7,725 bases of DNA from JBHIDJ01 sp046760105 (GCA_046760105.1 JBHIDJ010000137.1:1-7725), one strand, 5' to 3'. Shown: positions 1-7,184, numbered from the stretch's first letter. Numbers and translations: made by a program. The notes: a model not told the origin generated them from the sequence alone.

Positions 1-1
1 G

Positions 2-40
2 TGATTAGTGATTGGTGACTAGTGATCTAGTCACGGGTCA
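2..40. repeat. Degenerate heptamer repeat array at the tyrA 3' end
   Basis: On the plus strand the units are TGATTAG (2-8), TGATTGG (9-15) and TGACTAG (16-22), then TGAT, then inverted units CTAGTCA (27-33) and CGGGTCA (34-40). TGACTAG and CTAGTCA form a perfect 7-bp inverted repeat around a 4-nt loop (16-33). The array overlaps the last codons and the TAG stop of tyrA. The same kind of 7-bp unit with a forward-then-inverted layout occurs between hisC and tyrA. The array is cut by the window edge, so its full length is unknown. Confidence 0.75.
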
Positions 41-890
41 CGTATTTATCGCGCGCCCGCTTGGCCCGACTGAAGGTCTCCATAAGCCACTTTCCGTCCT
101 GTCCTTCGATGGCGGCTAACACAGCGTTCAGGCTTTTCTGATAATCACTGAGCACCTTGACGATGGCGTCGCGATTGGTGAGACAGATGTCGTGCCACAT
201 GAGCGGGTCGCTGGAGGCAATGCGTGTAAAGTCACGAAAACCACCCGCCGCCAGGTCGAAGGTAGACCGATGATCATCTCGCCGAACTAATAAGTCTACC
301 AACGCGTAGGCCAAAACATGCGGCAGGTGGCTGCACGCCGCCAGCACCTCATCATGTTCCGCAACTGGCATCGTCACGACATCACCACCCGTTGCTTGCC
401 ACATAGCACGCACGCGTGCGACGGCAGCGGGGTCTGTCTCACTTTCCGGCGTCAGAATCACCCGGTGTCCTTGAAACAGATCGGCCACCGACGCCACCAC
501 CCCGGAATGCTCCGTCCCCGCAACCGGGTGTCCGGGCACAAAGACCGAGAATCGTGCATCCAAGGTATGGCGTGCCGCCTCTACCACACTGCCCTTGACG
601 CTGCCTACATCGGTAAGCACTGCGTCTTCCGCCATGGCGCTCGCCGCCTGCACAAAGATGTCTTTCATGCTGGCAACTGGTACCGCGACGACAATCATAT
701 CGGCATCACGCACGCTCTCGGCAACTGATACCTCGGCACGGTCGATCACACCCATGTCGACCGCCTTCTGCAGATTGCCGAGACTGCGCCCGAACCCGAC
801 TATCTCGTGCACGTGCCCGCCTTGCCGAAGCGCCCGTGCCAGCGACCCTCCGATCAATCCCACACCAATAATGGATAGTCGTTGAATCAT
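27..890 (-). CDS. tyrA: Prephenate/arogenate dehydrogenase
   Basis: This enzyme oxidatively decarboxylates prephenate (or arogenate) to 4-hydroxyphenylpyruvate (or tyrosine), in the cytoplasm. The 287-aa protein opens directly with a Rossmann dinucleotide-binding motif, GVGLIGGS (9-16). Then come TDVGSVKG (93-100), GHPVAGTEHSG (120-130, with the probable catalytic His121), SHLPH (187-191) and an AAGGFRDFTRIASSDP block (214-229), all typical of the TyrA family. There is no fused chorismate mutase or ACT domain, so it is the simple single-function type. After the second beta strand it has GFGRS (32-36) rather than an acidic residue, which hints that NADP may be accepted; this is inference. The ATG at 890 puts the nucleotide-binding motif at the usual distance from the N-terminus, but only a weak GAG precedes it. 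It is the last gene of the visible run, and its TAG stop lies inside a heptamer repeat. Substrate choice cannot be read from sequence alone. Confidence 0.93.
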   Translation of the reverse strand: MIQRLSIIGVGLIGGSLARALRQGGHVHEIVGFGRSLGNLQKAVDMGVIDRAEVSVAESVRDADMIVVAVPVASMKDIFVQAASAMAEDAVLTDVGSVKGSVVEAARHTLDARFSVFVPGHPVAGTEHSGVVASVADLFQGHRVILTPESETDPAAVARVRAMWQATGGDVVTMPVAEHDEVLAACSHLPHVLAYALVDLLVRRDDHRSTFDLAAGGFRDFTRIASSDPLMWHDICLTNRDAIVKVLSDYQKSLNAVLAAIEGQDGKWLMETFSRAKRARDKYVTRD

Positions 891-988
891 GATCTCGTGA
901 GTCGTGAACCGTGAATCGCGAACCGTAAATGGTGAATCGCAATTGGTTTACGACTACTCACGACTAACGACTCACCGTTCACGAATCA
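883..988. repeat. Inverted heptamer repeat array filling the hisC-tyrA gap
   Basis: From 898 to 988 the sequence divides into 13 consecutive 7-bp units. On the plus strand the left half reads TGAGTCG (898), TGAACCG (905), TGAATCG (912), CGAACCG (919), TAAATGG (926), TGAATCG (933). After a central CAATTGG (940) the units appear on the opposite strand: CTACTCA (954), CGACTAA (961), CGACTCA (968), CCGTTCA (975), CGAATCA (982). Looser units (TGAATCA at 883, an 8-nt TGATCTCG at 890) carry the pattern up to the tyrA start codon. The consensus is about TGANYCG. The array occupies the whole 81-bp spacer and runs into the 3' coding end of hisC, supplying its TGA stop. No other regulatory element is visible in the spacer. 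Confidence 0.8.
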
Positions 989-2078
989 CTTTCCTAAGTG
1001 CCTCAATAAACCGCCGATTCTCTTCCGGCAACCCGATAGTAACGCGCAAGTGATTCGGCATGCCGTAATTGGCAATAGGACGCACGATCACACCCTCGTG
1101 TAACAGGGCCTGATAAACCTGCACGCCCAGTCGCCCAACATCCACCGTTATAAAGTTAGCAACCGACGGAATGTGCGTGAGACCCATGTCGCCGAACGCT
1201 CGCGCGAGTTGCTCCATCCCTTCCCGGTTCATTCCCACGCTACGGGTGACATGAGTCTCGTCCTCCAAGGCAGCCATGGCCGCCGTTAACCCCAGACTAT
1301 TGGTATTAAATGGTTCACGCACCCGGTTCAGCACCTCGGCAACCTGGGGCGTGGAAACGCTGTAGCCGATGCGCAAACCGGCAAGTCCGTGGACCTTGGA
1401 AAAGGTGCGCGTGACGATCAGATTGGAGAAACGCTCCACCCACGGAATGCAGTTCGGGTAATCGGCCTCGGAGACATATTCAAAATAAGCCTCGTCAACC
1501 ACGACCAGTACGTGTGGCGGAACCCGTTCGAGGAAACGCTCGAGTTCAGAGGCACGAACCCAGGTACCCGTAGGGTTGTTGGGATTAGCAATAAACACTA
1601 GACGCGTGCGCTCGTTAATGGTTGCTGCCATCGCGGCTAGGTCATGACCCCAATTCCGGGCCGGCGTGACCACGGCGTTCGCCCCGATCGCCTGGGTGAC
1701 AAGCGGGTAGACCACGAACGCGTGTTGTGAGAACACCACCTCGTTTTCAGGTAGCACAAACGCACGTGCGATGATCTCCAACACTTGGTTTGAGCCATTA
1801 CCGAGTGTGAGCTGCTCCGGTGTGACCGACAGTTTGCGCGAAAGGGCGGCCTTTAACTGAAAGCCACTGCCATCGGGATAACGGGCAAGCTCAGCGAGAC
1901 ATGTCCGGACCGCATCCCGTGCCTTCGATCCCGCCCCAAGTGGATTTTCATTGGACGCAAGTTTGACCGCGTCCGTGATGCCATACTCACGTTCTAGTTC
2001 TTCGAGTGGCTTCCCGGGCTCGTAGGGCCTGAGCCCGCGCACACCGGGGACGGCCAGAGAGAGCGGGTCCGTGGCCAT
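972..2078 (-). CDS. hisC: Histidinol-phosphate/aromatic aminotransferase (HisC family)
   Basis: This is a 368-aa PLP-dependent class I/II aminotransferase. Known HisC enzymes transaminate imidazole-acetol phosphate in histidine synthesis, and many also accept phenylpyruvate and 4-hydroxyphenylpyruvate. Visible motifs are ASNENPLG (41-48), YPDGSG (67-72), NPNNPTGT (165-172), VVVDEAYFEY (192-201, with the pyridine-nitrogen Asp195) and TRTFSKVHGLAGLRIGY (223-239). Lys228 in the last motif is the expected Schiff-base residue. An LRVTIG motif with the carboxylate-binding Arg lies near the C-terminus. It sits between pheA and tyrA, away from other his genes, which suggests that it supplies the aromatic transamination step (compare hisC2 of Pseudomonas); that role is inference. 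The ATG at 2078 lies 4 bp after the pheA stop with no clear Shine-Dalgarno, consistent with translational coupling. The last codons (VIRER, then TGA) are themselves heptamer-repeat sequence. Confidence 0.93.
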   Translation of the reverse strand: MATDPLSLAVPGVRGLRPYEPGKPLEELEREYGITDAVKLASNENPLGAGSKARDAVRTCLAELARYPDGSGFQLKAALSRKLSVTPEQLTLGNGSNQVLEIIARAFVLPENEVVFSQHAFVVYPLVTQAIGANAVVTPARNWGHDLAAMAATINERTRLVFIANPNNPTGTWVRASELERFLERVPPHVLVVVDEAYFEYVSEADYPNCIPWVERFSNLIVTRTFSKVHGLAGLRIGYSVSTPQVAEVLNRVREPFNTNSLGLTAAMAALEDETHVTRSVGMNREGMEQLARAFGDMGLTHIPSVANFITVDVGRLGVQVYQALLHEGVIVRPIANYGMPNHLRVTIGLPEENRRFIEALRKVIRER

Positions 2079-2082
2079 GGTG

Positions 2083-3165
2083 CTATCGAACCGCTTTGGG
2101 ATAGGAGCCCAAGCACTTGAGGAACGCGGCTTCCTTGTCGAGCTCGGCTAATGCTTGCTGTACTTCGCTGTCGCGCACGTGTCCATCGATATCAATGAAG
2201 AAGACATATTCCCACGCACTCTGGCGCGATGGACGCGATTCGATTCGCGTCATATTGATGCTGTGTCGCGCAAGTGGCGCAAGTAAGGCGTGCAGGGCTC
2301 CGGGCTTATTCCTGCTCGACAGCAATAGACTGGTTTTGTCTTGACCGCTGGGCTCGGTTTCCAGTTTGCCGATGACGAGAAAACGCGTGGTGTTCTCGGG
2401 TTCATCCTCGATATTAGCCGCCAGGATTTTCAGGCCATAGATCTTGGCGGCCGAATCGCCCGCGATCGCTACGCAACCCGGATCCTGACTCGCAAGCTGC
2501 GCGGCTTCAGCGTTGCTGTTCACCGGGACGCGTTCAACACCAGGCAGGTTGGCGTCTAACCATTCGCGGCATTGCGCCAGCGACTGCTGGTGTGACACCA
2601 CTTTAGCTGCCCGCGACTGATCCCCGCCCTGCCCGAGTAAATGGTGATGGACTCGCAGCTCCACTTCGCCACAAATCCTCAGCGGTGATGTCATGAACAT
2701 GTCCAGCGTATGATTTACCACGCCTTCGGTGGAGTTCTCCACTGGCACGACGCCAAAATGGGCGTGGCCGGATTCCACCTCGCGAAATACCTCATCGATG
2801 GCGCCAAGCGCCAGTGTATGCGCCGATCCACCGAAGTGCTTCAACGCCGCCTCTTGTGTGAACGTTCCCTCCGGTCCCAAAAAGGCGATCGTCATCGTCG
2901 ATTCAAGCGCGAGACAGGCCGACATCAGCTCTCGAAAGAGGCGAGCGACCTCATCGTCGGCGAGCGGGCCTTGATTACGTTCCACGACGCGCCGAAGCAC
3001 CTGGGCCTCGCGTTCAGGGCTGTAGAAGTTGTCTGCGCCTCCGCGTTGCTTTCTTTTAGCGATCTCTTGCGCGTAACGCGCCCGTTCGGTGATCAGCTTC
3101 TGAATCTCCGCGTCCAAATCATCGATCCGGGCACGTAGCTCGCGCAGCCGCCGGTCATCACTCAC
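2083..3165 (-). CDS. pheA: Bifunctional chorismate mutase/prephenate dehydratase
   Basis: This protein converts chorismate to prephenate and then to phenylpyruvate, the committed route to phenylalanine. The 360-aa product has three parts. An AroQ-type chorismate mutase helix bundle (about 1-90) carries Arg11, Arg28, Lys39 and the ERE at 51-53, aligning with the E. coli P-protein. The prephenate dehydratase domain (about 92-268) has FLGPEGTFTQEAA (95-107), VPVENSTEG (140-148) and the catalytic TTRF (259-262). A C-terminal ACT domain (about 277-358) has KPGALHALL (287-295) and IESRP (308-312), the phenylalanine-binding motifs, so feedback inhibition by Phe is expected. I chose the GTG at 3165 (MSDDRRLRELRARID) because it matches the usual family N-terminus; an in-frame GTG at 3219 would add 18 residues unlike the family. 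AAAAGG lies about 10 nt upstream of the chosen start. Length is close to the Pseudomonas-type proteins. hisC begins 4 bp downstream. Confidence 0.93.
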   Translation of the reverse strand: MSDDRRLRELRARIDDLDAEIQKLITERARYAQEIAKRKQRGGADNFYSPEREAQVLRRVVERNQGPLADDEVARLFRELMSACLALESTMTIAFLGPEGTFTQEAALKHFGGSAHTLALGAIDEVFREVESGHAHFGVVPVENSTEGVVNHTLDMFMTSPLRICGEVELRVHHHLLGQGGDQSRAAKVVSHQQSLAQCREWLDANLPGVERVPVNSNAEAAQLASQDPGCVAIAGDSAAKIYGLKILAANIEDEPENTTRFLVIGKLETEPSGQDKTSLLLSSRNKPGALHALLAPLARHSINMTRIESRPSRQSAWEYVFFIDIDGHVRDSEVQQALAELDKEAAFLKCLGSYPKAVR

Positions 3166-3416
3166 GGATATGTGGCCTTTTCGATCATGGCGGAAAACCC
3201 GGATGCTAGATAATCGCACACTGGCTTACAAATGCTCGCTCGCTGACATCCGGTCGTGTGCCCCCTGTAGCGCGGGCTATCGCCAGCGAGGTCCTGCCTG
3301 CCCCGGCGCCTATGACCACGCAACGACTGGGCATCGTCTCGGGATCTTGGAGGCCGCAGCGGCCACTACACAGGTGACAAACAATATCTTTAATATCAAA
3401 GTCTTGTATGAGCTTC
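3166..3416. other. serC-pheA spacer with possible structured leader
   Basis: This 251-bp gap lies within an otherwise tight gene run. No tRNA, clear promoter or intrinsic terminator is visible. In the minus-strand RNA sense, 3282-3290 can pair with 3239-3247 over 9 bp (one G-U), with smaller internal pairings such as TAGC/GCTA. A GGCC-GCTGC-GGCC inverted repeat occurs near 3351-3363, and an AT-rich direct repeat GATATT-AAA-GATATT near 3385-3399. A 42-codon minus-strand frame (3206-3334) is open but has no good ribosome binding site. The segment may be a pheA leader or a decayed insertion; the sequence does not decide. Confidence 0.4.
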
Positions 3417-4502
3417 TTAACCGTTTTTCTCACGAAATTCTTGCATAAACTGCACGAGTATATCGACACCCTCTTCCGACATGGCATTGTAGATGCTCGC
3501 CCGCATAACGCCCACCGTGCGGTGGCCCTTAAGCTGGGCGAGCCCTGCCGCCCACGCCTCCCGCAGAAAGATGTCGTCAAGGCCGCCATCGGCCACGGCA
3601 AACGGCACGTTCATCCATGACCGGTAGGCGGGATCCACGGGATTACGGTAGAACCCCCTGGAGGCGTCGATACAGCGGTAGAGCTTGTCGGCCTTACGCT
3701 TGTTGACCTCCGCCATGCGCACGAGCCCGCCCTGGCGCTTTACCCAATCAAACACCAGACCTGCGACATACCATGCAAACGTCGACGGCGTGTTATACAT
3801 CGAGCCCTCCTCCGCCTGCAGCATGTAATTGAAAACGCTGGGCACACTTGACTGTGCACGACCTAGTAAATCATCGCGGACGATCACTACCGTGAGTCCA
3901 GCGGGCCCAAGATTCTTTTGTGCGCACGCATAGATCAAACCAAAGCGAGCTACATCGATCGGGTGCGCCAGTATGGTCGACGACATATCGGCAACGAGTG
4001 GCATATCGCCGGTATCGGGTATCCAATGAAACTCCAACCCACCGATAGTTTCATTCGGTGTGTAATGCACATAGGCAGCGTCCACGCTTAAATTCCATTC
4101 ATCCTGGTCCGGAACGGTCCTAAAGTTGCTGGCCTCACTGCTCGCCGCTATGTTGACACGACAAAAACGCCCCGCCTCGGCGATCGCTCTCCTCGACCAA
4201 TGACCGGTATTGACGTAGTTTGCCTCGTTCTTGTCGCCAAGCAGGTTGAGCGGCACCATAGCAAACTGTGCCTGTGCGCCACCTTGTAGGAAAAGGACTT
4301 TGTAGTTAGCGGGAATGGCCATGAGCTCACGAAGGCTCGCCTCGGCCTCCTCCGCAATCGCCCTGAAGTCACGATCACGGTGCGCCATCTCCATGACCGA
4401 CATGCCGGTGCCCCGGCAGTCGGTCAGCTCGGTACGTACCTGCTCGAGGACCGCGTCCGGCAAGGCTGCCGGCCCCGCCCCGAAATTGAACACCCTGGCC
4501 AT
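3417..4502 (-). CDS. serC: Phosphoserine aminotransferase
   Basis: SerC converts 3-phosphohydroxypyruvate and glutamate to phosphoserine and 2-oxoglutarate in serine synthesis. It also acts on the 4-phosphoerythronate-derived keto acid in pyridoxal-phosphate synthesis. The product is 361 aa against 362 in E. coli. Motifs in order: FNFGAGPAALP (5-15), GTGMSVMEMAHR (31-42), the phosphate/PLP loop QGGAQAQF (73-80), HW (101-102), ADMSSTIL (171-178) and AQKNLGPAGLT (194-204), with Lys196 as the Schiff-base lysine. EEGSMYNTPSTF (231-242) is the subunit-interface PLP contact. The C-terminal RASIYNAMSEEGVD block is also typical. The ATG at 4502 lies 7 bp after the gyrA stop and has no recognisable Shine-Dalgarno. 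The start codon is in the 3' arm of a perfect hairpin with gyrA, so translation is probably coupled to gyrA (inference). Confidence 0.96.
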   Translation of the reverse strand: MARVFNFGAGPAALPDAVLEQVRTELTDCRGTGMSVMEMAHRDRDFRAIAEEAEASLRELMAIPANYKVLFLQGGAQAQFAMVPLNLLGDKNEANYVNTGHWSRRAIAEAGRFCRVNIAASSEASNFRTVPDQDEWNLSVDAAYVHYTPNETIGGLEFHWIPDTGDMPLVADMSSTILAHPIDVARFGLIYACAQKNLGPAGLTVVIVRDDLLGRAQSSVPSVFNYMLQAEEGSMYNTPSTFAWYVAGLVFDWVKRQGGLVRMAEVNKRKADKLYRCIDASRGFYRNPVDPAYRSWMNVPFAVADGGLDDIFLREAWAAGLAQLKGHRTVGVMRASIYNAMSEEGVDILVQFMQEFREKNG

Positions 4503-4521
4503 AGACTGGTTAGTCTATGGC
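4498..4521 (-). promoter_or_regulatory. Perfect 10-bp inverted repeat over gyrA stop and serC start
   Basis: On the minus strand, arm GCCATAGACT, loop AACC and arm AGTCTATGGC form an uninterrupted 10-bp stem. The 5' arm holds the last gyrA codons, the TAA stop begins in that arm and runs into the loop, and the 3' arm holds the serC ATG. There is no T-tract, so it is not an intrinsic terminator. The likely effect is to hide the serC start until a ribosome finishing gyrA melts the stem; this role is inferred. Confidence 0.6.
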
Positions 4522-7068
4522 GGAGCCGTTGGGTGACTCGGCGACCTTCTCCACACCGGCGAGCCGCTCGCCGTTGCTCAAGTCGATGAGGCGCACACCT
4601 TGCGTGTTGCGCCCTACGATGGAGATTTCCCGCGTACGTGTGCGGATCAGCGTGCCGCCGTCGGTGATGAGCATCGCCTCGTCCTCGCCACTAGTAAGGC
4701 AGGCGCCCACCACCCGGCCGTTGCGCTTATTGACTTGGATGGAAATGACGCCCTGCCCACCCCGCCGGTGGCGTGGATAGTCCGTCAAGAACGTGCGTTT
4801 ACCATAACCATTACGCGTCGCTGTCAGCACGGTGACGTCACCCACGTCCGCACAGGCGATAATCAAGGATATTACTGACTGACCTTTTTTCAGTGTAATG
4901 CCGCGCACCCCGCGGGCGTTGCGACCCATGGACCGCACCTCTTTCTCGCTGAAGCGCACGACCTTGCCGGCATCACTGAACACCAAGATGTCACAGTCAC
5001 CTGTAGTGAGGCCAACACCCACCAAGTGGTTACCACGGGTAAGCTCTATCGCGATGATCCCGCTAGACCGTGGCCGTGAGAATTCCGTGAGCTCGGTCTT
5101 CTTTACGGTGCTGTCCGAGGTGGCCATAAACACGTACTTGCCGGCTTCAAATTCACGGATCGGCAAGATCGCATTCACTTGCTCTCCATCCTCCAACGGC
5201 AACAGGTTAACGATAGGTCTGCCGCGGGCGCCCCGGCGCGCTTGCGGAATCTGGTGCACCTTTAACCAGTAGACCTTGCCACGATTACTGAAACACAGGA
5301 TCGTGTCGTGGGTATTAGCGATGAACAGCCGATCGACGAAATCCTGATCTTTTACCCGCGTCGCGCTTTTTCCGCGGCCGCCACGGCGTTGCGCACGGTA
5401 ATCCGACAGCGGTTGCGCTTTGATATACCCCGCGTGTGATAGCGTGACCACCAGATCTTCCTCGGCAATTAAGTCTTCTTCAGTCAAATCGACGCGAGTC
5501 TTCACAATCTCGGTGCGGCGGGCATCGCCGTATTGATCGCGTACCGTAATTAATTCTTTGCGGATGACCTGCATTAGGCGTTCGGGGCTCTCAAGGATCT
5601 CTAATAGGCCTTTGATTGTCTCGAGTAGCTCCTTGTATTCACGACGTAGCTTTTCCTGCTCGAGACCGGTCAGCCGATGTAAGCGCAAATCGAGGATCGC
5701 CTGTGCTTGCGCATCAGACAGCTGATAACCTTTCTTGCCCAAGCCATAGATTGCGTCCAACCCCTCGGGCCGTGATATGCCGCTTTGTGCGCCGGCCAGC
5801 ATCTTCGTCACCACGGTAGCCTTCCAAATACGCTTCATGAGTGCAGCCTTAGCCTGTGCCGGATCCTTCGCCGCCTTGATCAACGCCACCACGTCATCGA
5901 TGTTCTCGAGCGCAACCGCAAGACCTTCCAGTACATGCGCGCGTTCACGAGATTTGCGCAGATCGTATAGCGTGCGCCGTGTGACCACCCCACGTCGATG
6001 GCGCAGAAACGCCTGCAGCAGTTCCTTAAGGTTCATGAGCCGCGGCTGGCCGCCGTCGAGCGCAACCACGTTTACCCCGAATACACTCTGCATAGCCGTA
6101 TGTTCATAGAGGTTATTCAAGATTACGTCTGCGTTTTCGCCCCGTCGTAGCTCGATCACCATGCGCATGCCGGATCTATCGGACTCATCGCGCAGCTCGC
6201 TGATCCCTTCGAGTTTCCCCTGTTTCACCAACTGGGCGATGCGTTCGAGCAGTCGCGCTTTGTTCACCTGGTAAGGTAGCTCGCTGACAACGATGGCTTG
6301 ACGGCGACTCTTGTTGTCCGTCTCGAAGTTCGCGCGGGCGCGGACATAGATACGACCACGACCGGTGTGGTAGGCCTGACGAATGCCTTCCACCCCGTGA
6401 ATCGCCGCGGCAGTGGGGAAATCCGGGCCCGGCACATGTTTCATCAAGCCATCGATGTTGATGTCCTCATTGTCGATCAGCGCCACGCAGGCATTGACCA
6501 CCTCGGTGAGATTGTGTGGCGGGACATTGGTCGCCATGCCTACCGCGATGCCGGATGATCCATTTACGAGGAGATTCGGCAAGCGGGTCGGCAAAACCAC
6601 TGGCTCTTTCTCGTTACCGTCGTAGTTGGCCACGAAATCGACGGTGTCTTTCTCGATGTCCGCCAGCATCTCAGACGACAGGCGCGTCATGCGGCACTCG
6701 GTGTAGCGATAGGCCGCGGGCGGGTCGCCATCGATGGAACCAAAGTTCCCTTGACCGTCGATAAGCGGGTAGCGCATCGAGAACTCTTGCGCCATGCGCA
6801 CAAGCGCATCGTAAGTGGCCCCATCGCCATGGGGATGAAACTTTCCGAGGACGTCACCGACCACGCGGGCACACTTCACATAGGGTCGGTTCCAAACGTT
6901 GTTGCCCTGGTGCATGGCAAACAGAATACGCCGGTGCACCGGCTTCAGGCCGTCGCGCACGTCGGGAAGCGCACGGCCGATAATGACACTCATCGCGTAG
7001 TCCAAATAGGACTGACGCATTTCATCTTCGAGGTTGACTGGAATGGTCTCTTTTGCGAACGGTTCCAT
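4510..7068 (-). CDS. gyrA: DNA gyrase subunit A
   Basis: GyrA is the DNA breakage-reunion subunit of the A2B2 gyrase, which introduces negative supercoils with ATP. The 852-aa product begins MEPFAKETIPVNLEDEM. The winged-helix/tower region contains the quinolone-resistance region HPHGDGATYD (78-87) and RYTE (121-124), with catalytic Tyr122 numbered as in E. coli. The C-terminal pinwheel starts with the GyrA box QRRGGRG (560-566), and blade repeats follow: RRGARG (611-616), SRPRSSG (664-670), MGRNARG (714-720), HRRGGQG (767-773), VGRNTQG (818-824). The box and its position indicate true GyrA rather than ParC. The protein ends soon after the last blade, without the long acidic tail of E. coli GyrA. 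Residue 83 is Gly instead of the usual Ser/Thr. I chose the ATG at 7068, with GAAGGGA upstream, over a TTG at 7080. Confidence 0.98.
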   Translation of the reverse strand: MEPFAKETIPVNLEDEMRQSYLDYAMSVIIGRALPDVRDGLKPVHRRILFAMHQGNNVWNRPYVKCARVVGDVLGKFHPHGDGATYDALVRMAQEFSMRYPLIDGQGNFGSIDGDPPAAYRYTECRMTRLSSEMLADIEKDTVDFVANYDGNEKEPVVLPTRLPNLLVNGSSGIAVGMATNVPPHNLTEVVNACVALIDNEDINIDGLMKHVPGPDFPTAAAIHGVEGIRQAYHTGRGRIYVRARANFETDNKSRRQAIVVSELPYQVNKARLLERIAQLVKQGKLEGISELRDESDRSGMRMVIELRRGENADVILNNLYEHTAMQSVFGVNVVALDGGQPRLMNLKELLQAFLRHRRGVVTRRTLYDLRKSRERAHVLEGLAVALENIDDVVALIKAAKDPAQAKAALMKRIWKATVVTKMLAGAQSGISRPEGLDAIYGLGKKGYQLSDAQAQAILDLRLHRLTGLEQEKLRREYKELLETIKGLLEILESPERLMQVIRKELITVRDQYGDARRTEIVKTRVDLTEEDLIAEEDLVVTLSHAGYIKAQPLSDYRAQRRGGRGKSATRVKDQDFVDRLFIANTHDTILCFSNRGKVYWLKVHQIPQARRGARGRPIVNLLPLEDGEQVNAILPIREFEAGKYVFMATSDSTVKKTELTEFSRPRSSGIIAIELTRGNHLVGVGLTTGDCDILVFSDAGKVVRFSEKEVRSMGRNARGVRGITLKKGQSVISLIIACADVGDVTVLTATRNGYGKRTFLTDYPRHRRGGQGVISIQVNKRNGRVVGACLTSGEDEAMLITDGGTLIRTRTREISIVGRNTQGVRLIDLSNGERLAGVEKVAESPNGSAID

Positions 7069-7071
7069 GCT

Positions 7072-7078
7072 TCCCTTC
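7072..7078 (-). promoter_or_regulatory. gyrA ribosome binding site
   Basis: The minus strand reads GAAGGGA, then AGC, then the ATG at 7068. The AAGG core lies 5 nt from the ATG. The in-frame TTG at 7080 would place this site inside the coding region, so the site decides the start in favour of 7068. Confidence 0.75.
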
Positions 7079-7184
7079 AATGGCTAACAGAGGGCCCGGT
7101 TACTTAACAACTGCTAGGCGCCAGAAGTCTTACAACAACTCACAGCCGCCACGTACTTACAGCGGATTTTCACGCGACCTGATT

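Noticed and set aside
318..728. Long plus-strand open frames across tyrA and the other minus-strand genes, for example at 318-728, 2710-3138 and 6751-7107
   Set aside because: They lie antisense to conserved genes, have no recognisable domains, and are expected as frame shadows in GC-rich coding DNA.
3162..3188. Eight-residue minus-strand mini-ORF (MIEKATYP) whose TGA overlaps the pheA GTG
   Set aside because: The overlap would suit coupling, but there is no ribosome binding site and such a short frame is expected by chance.
3166..3219. Upstream GTG at 3219 as the pheA start
   Set aside because: It adds 18 residues with no family resemblance and no clear ribosome binding site; the GTG at 3165 yields the usual mutase-domain start.
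7069..7080. Upstream in-frame TTG start for gyrA adding four residues
   Set aside because: The extra codons overlap the GAAGGGA ribosome binding site, and the ATG at 7068 gives the family-typical N-terminus with Tyr122 in register with E. coli.
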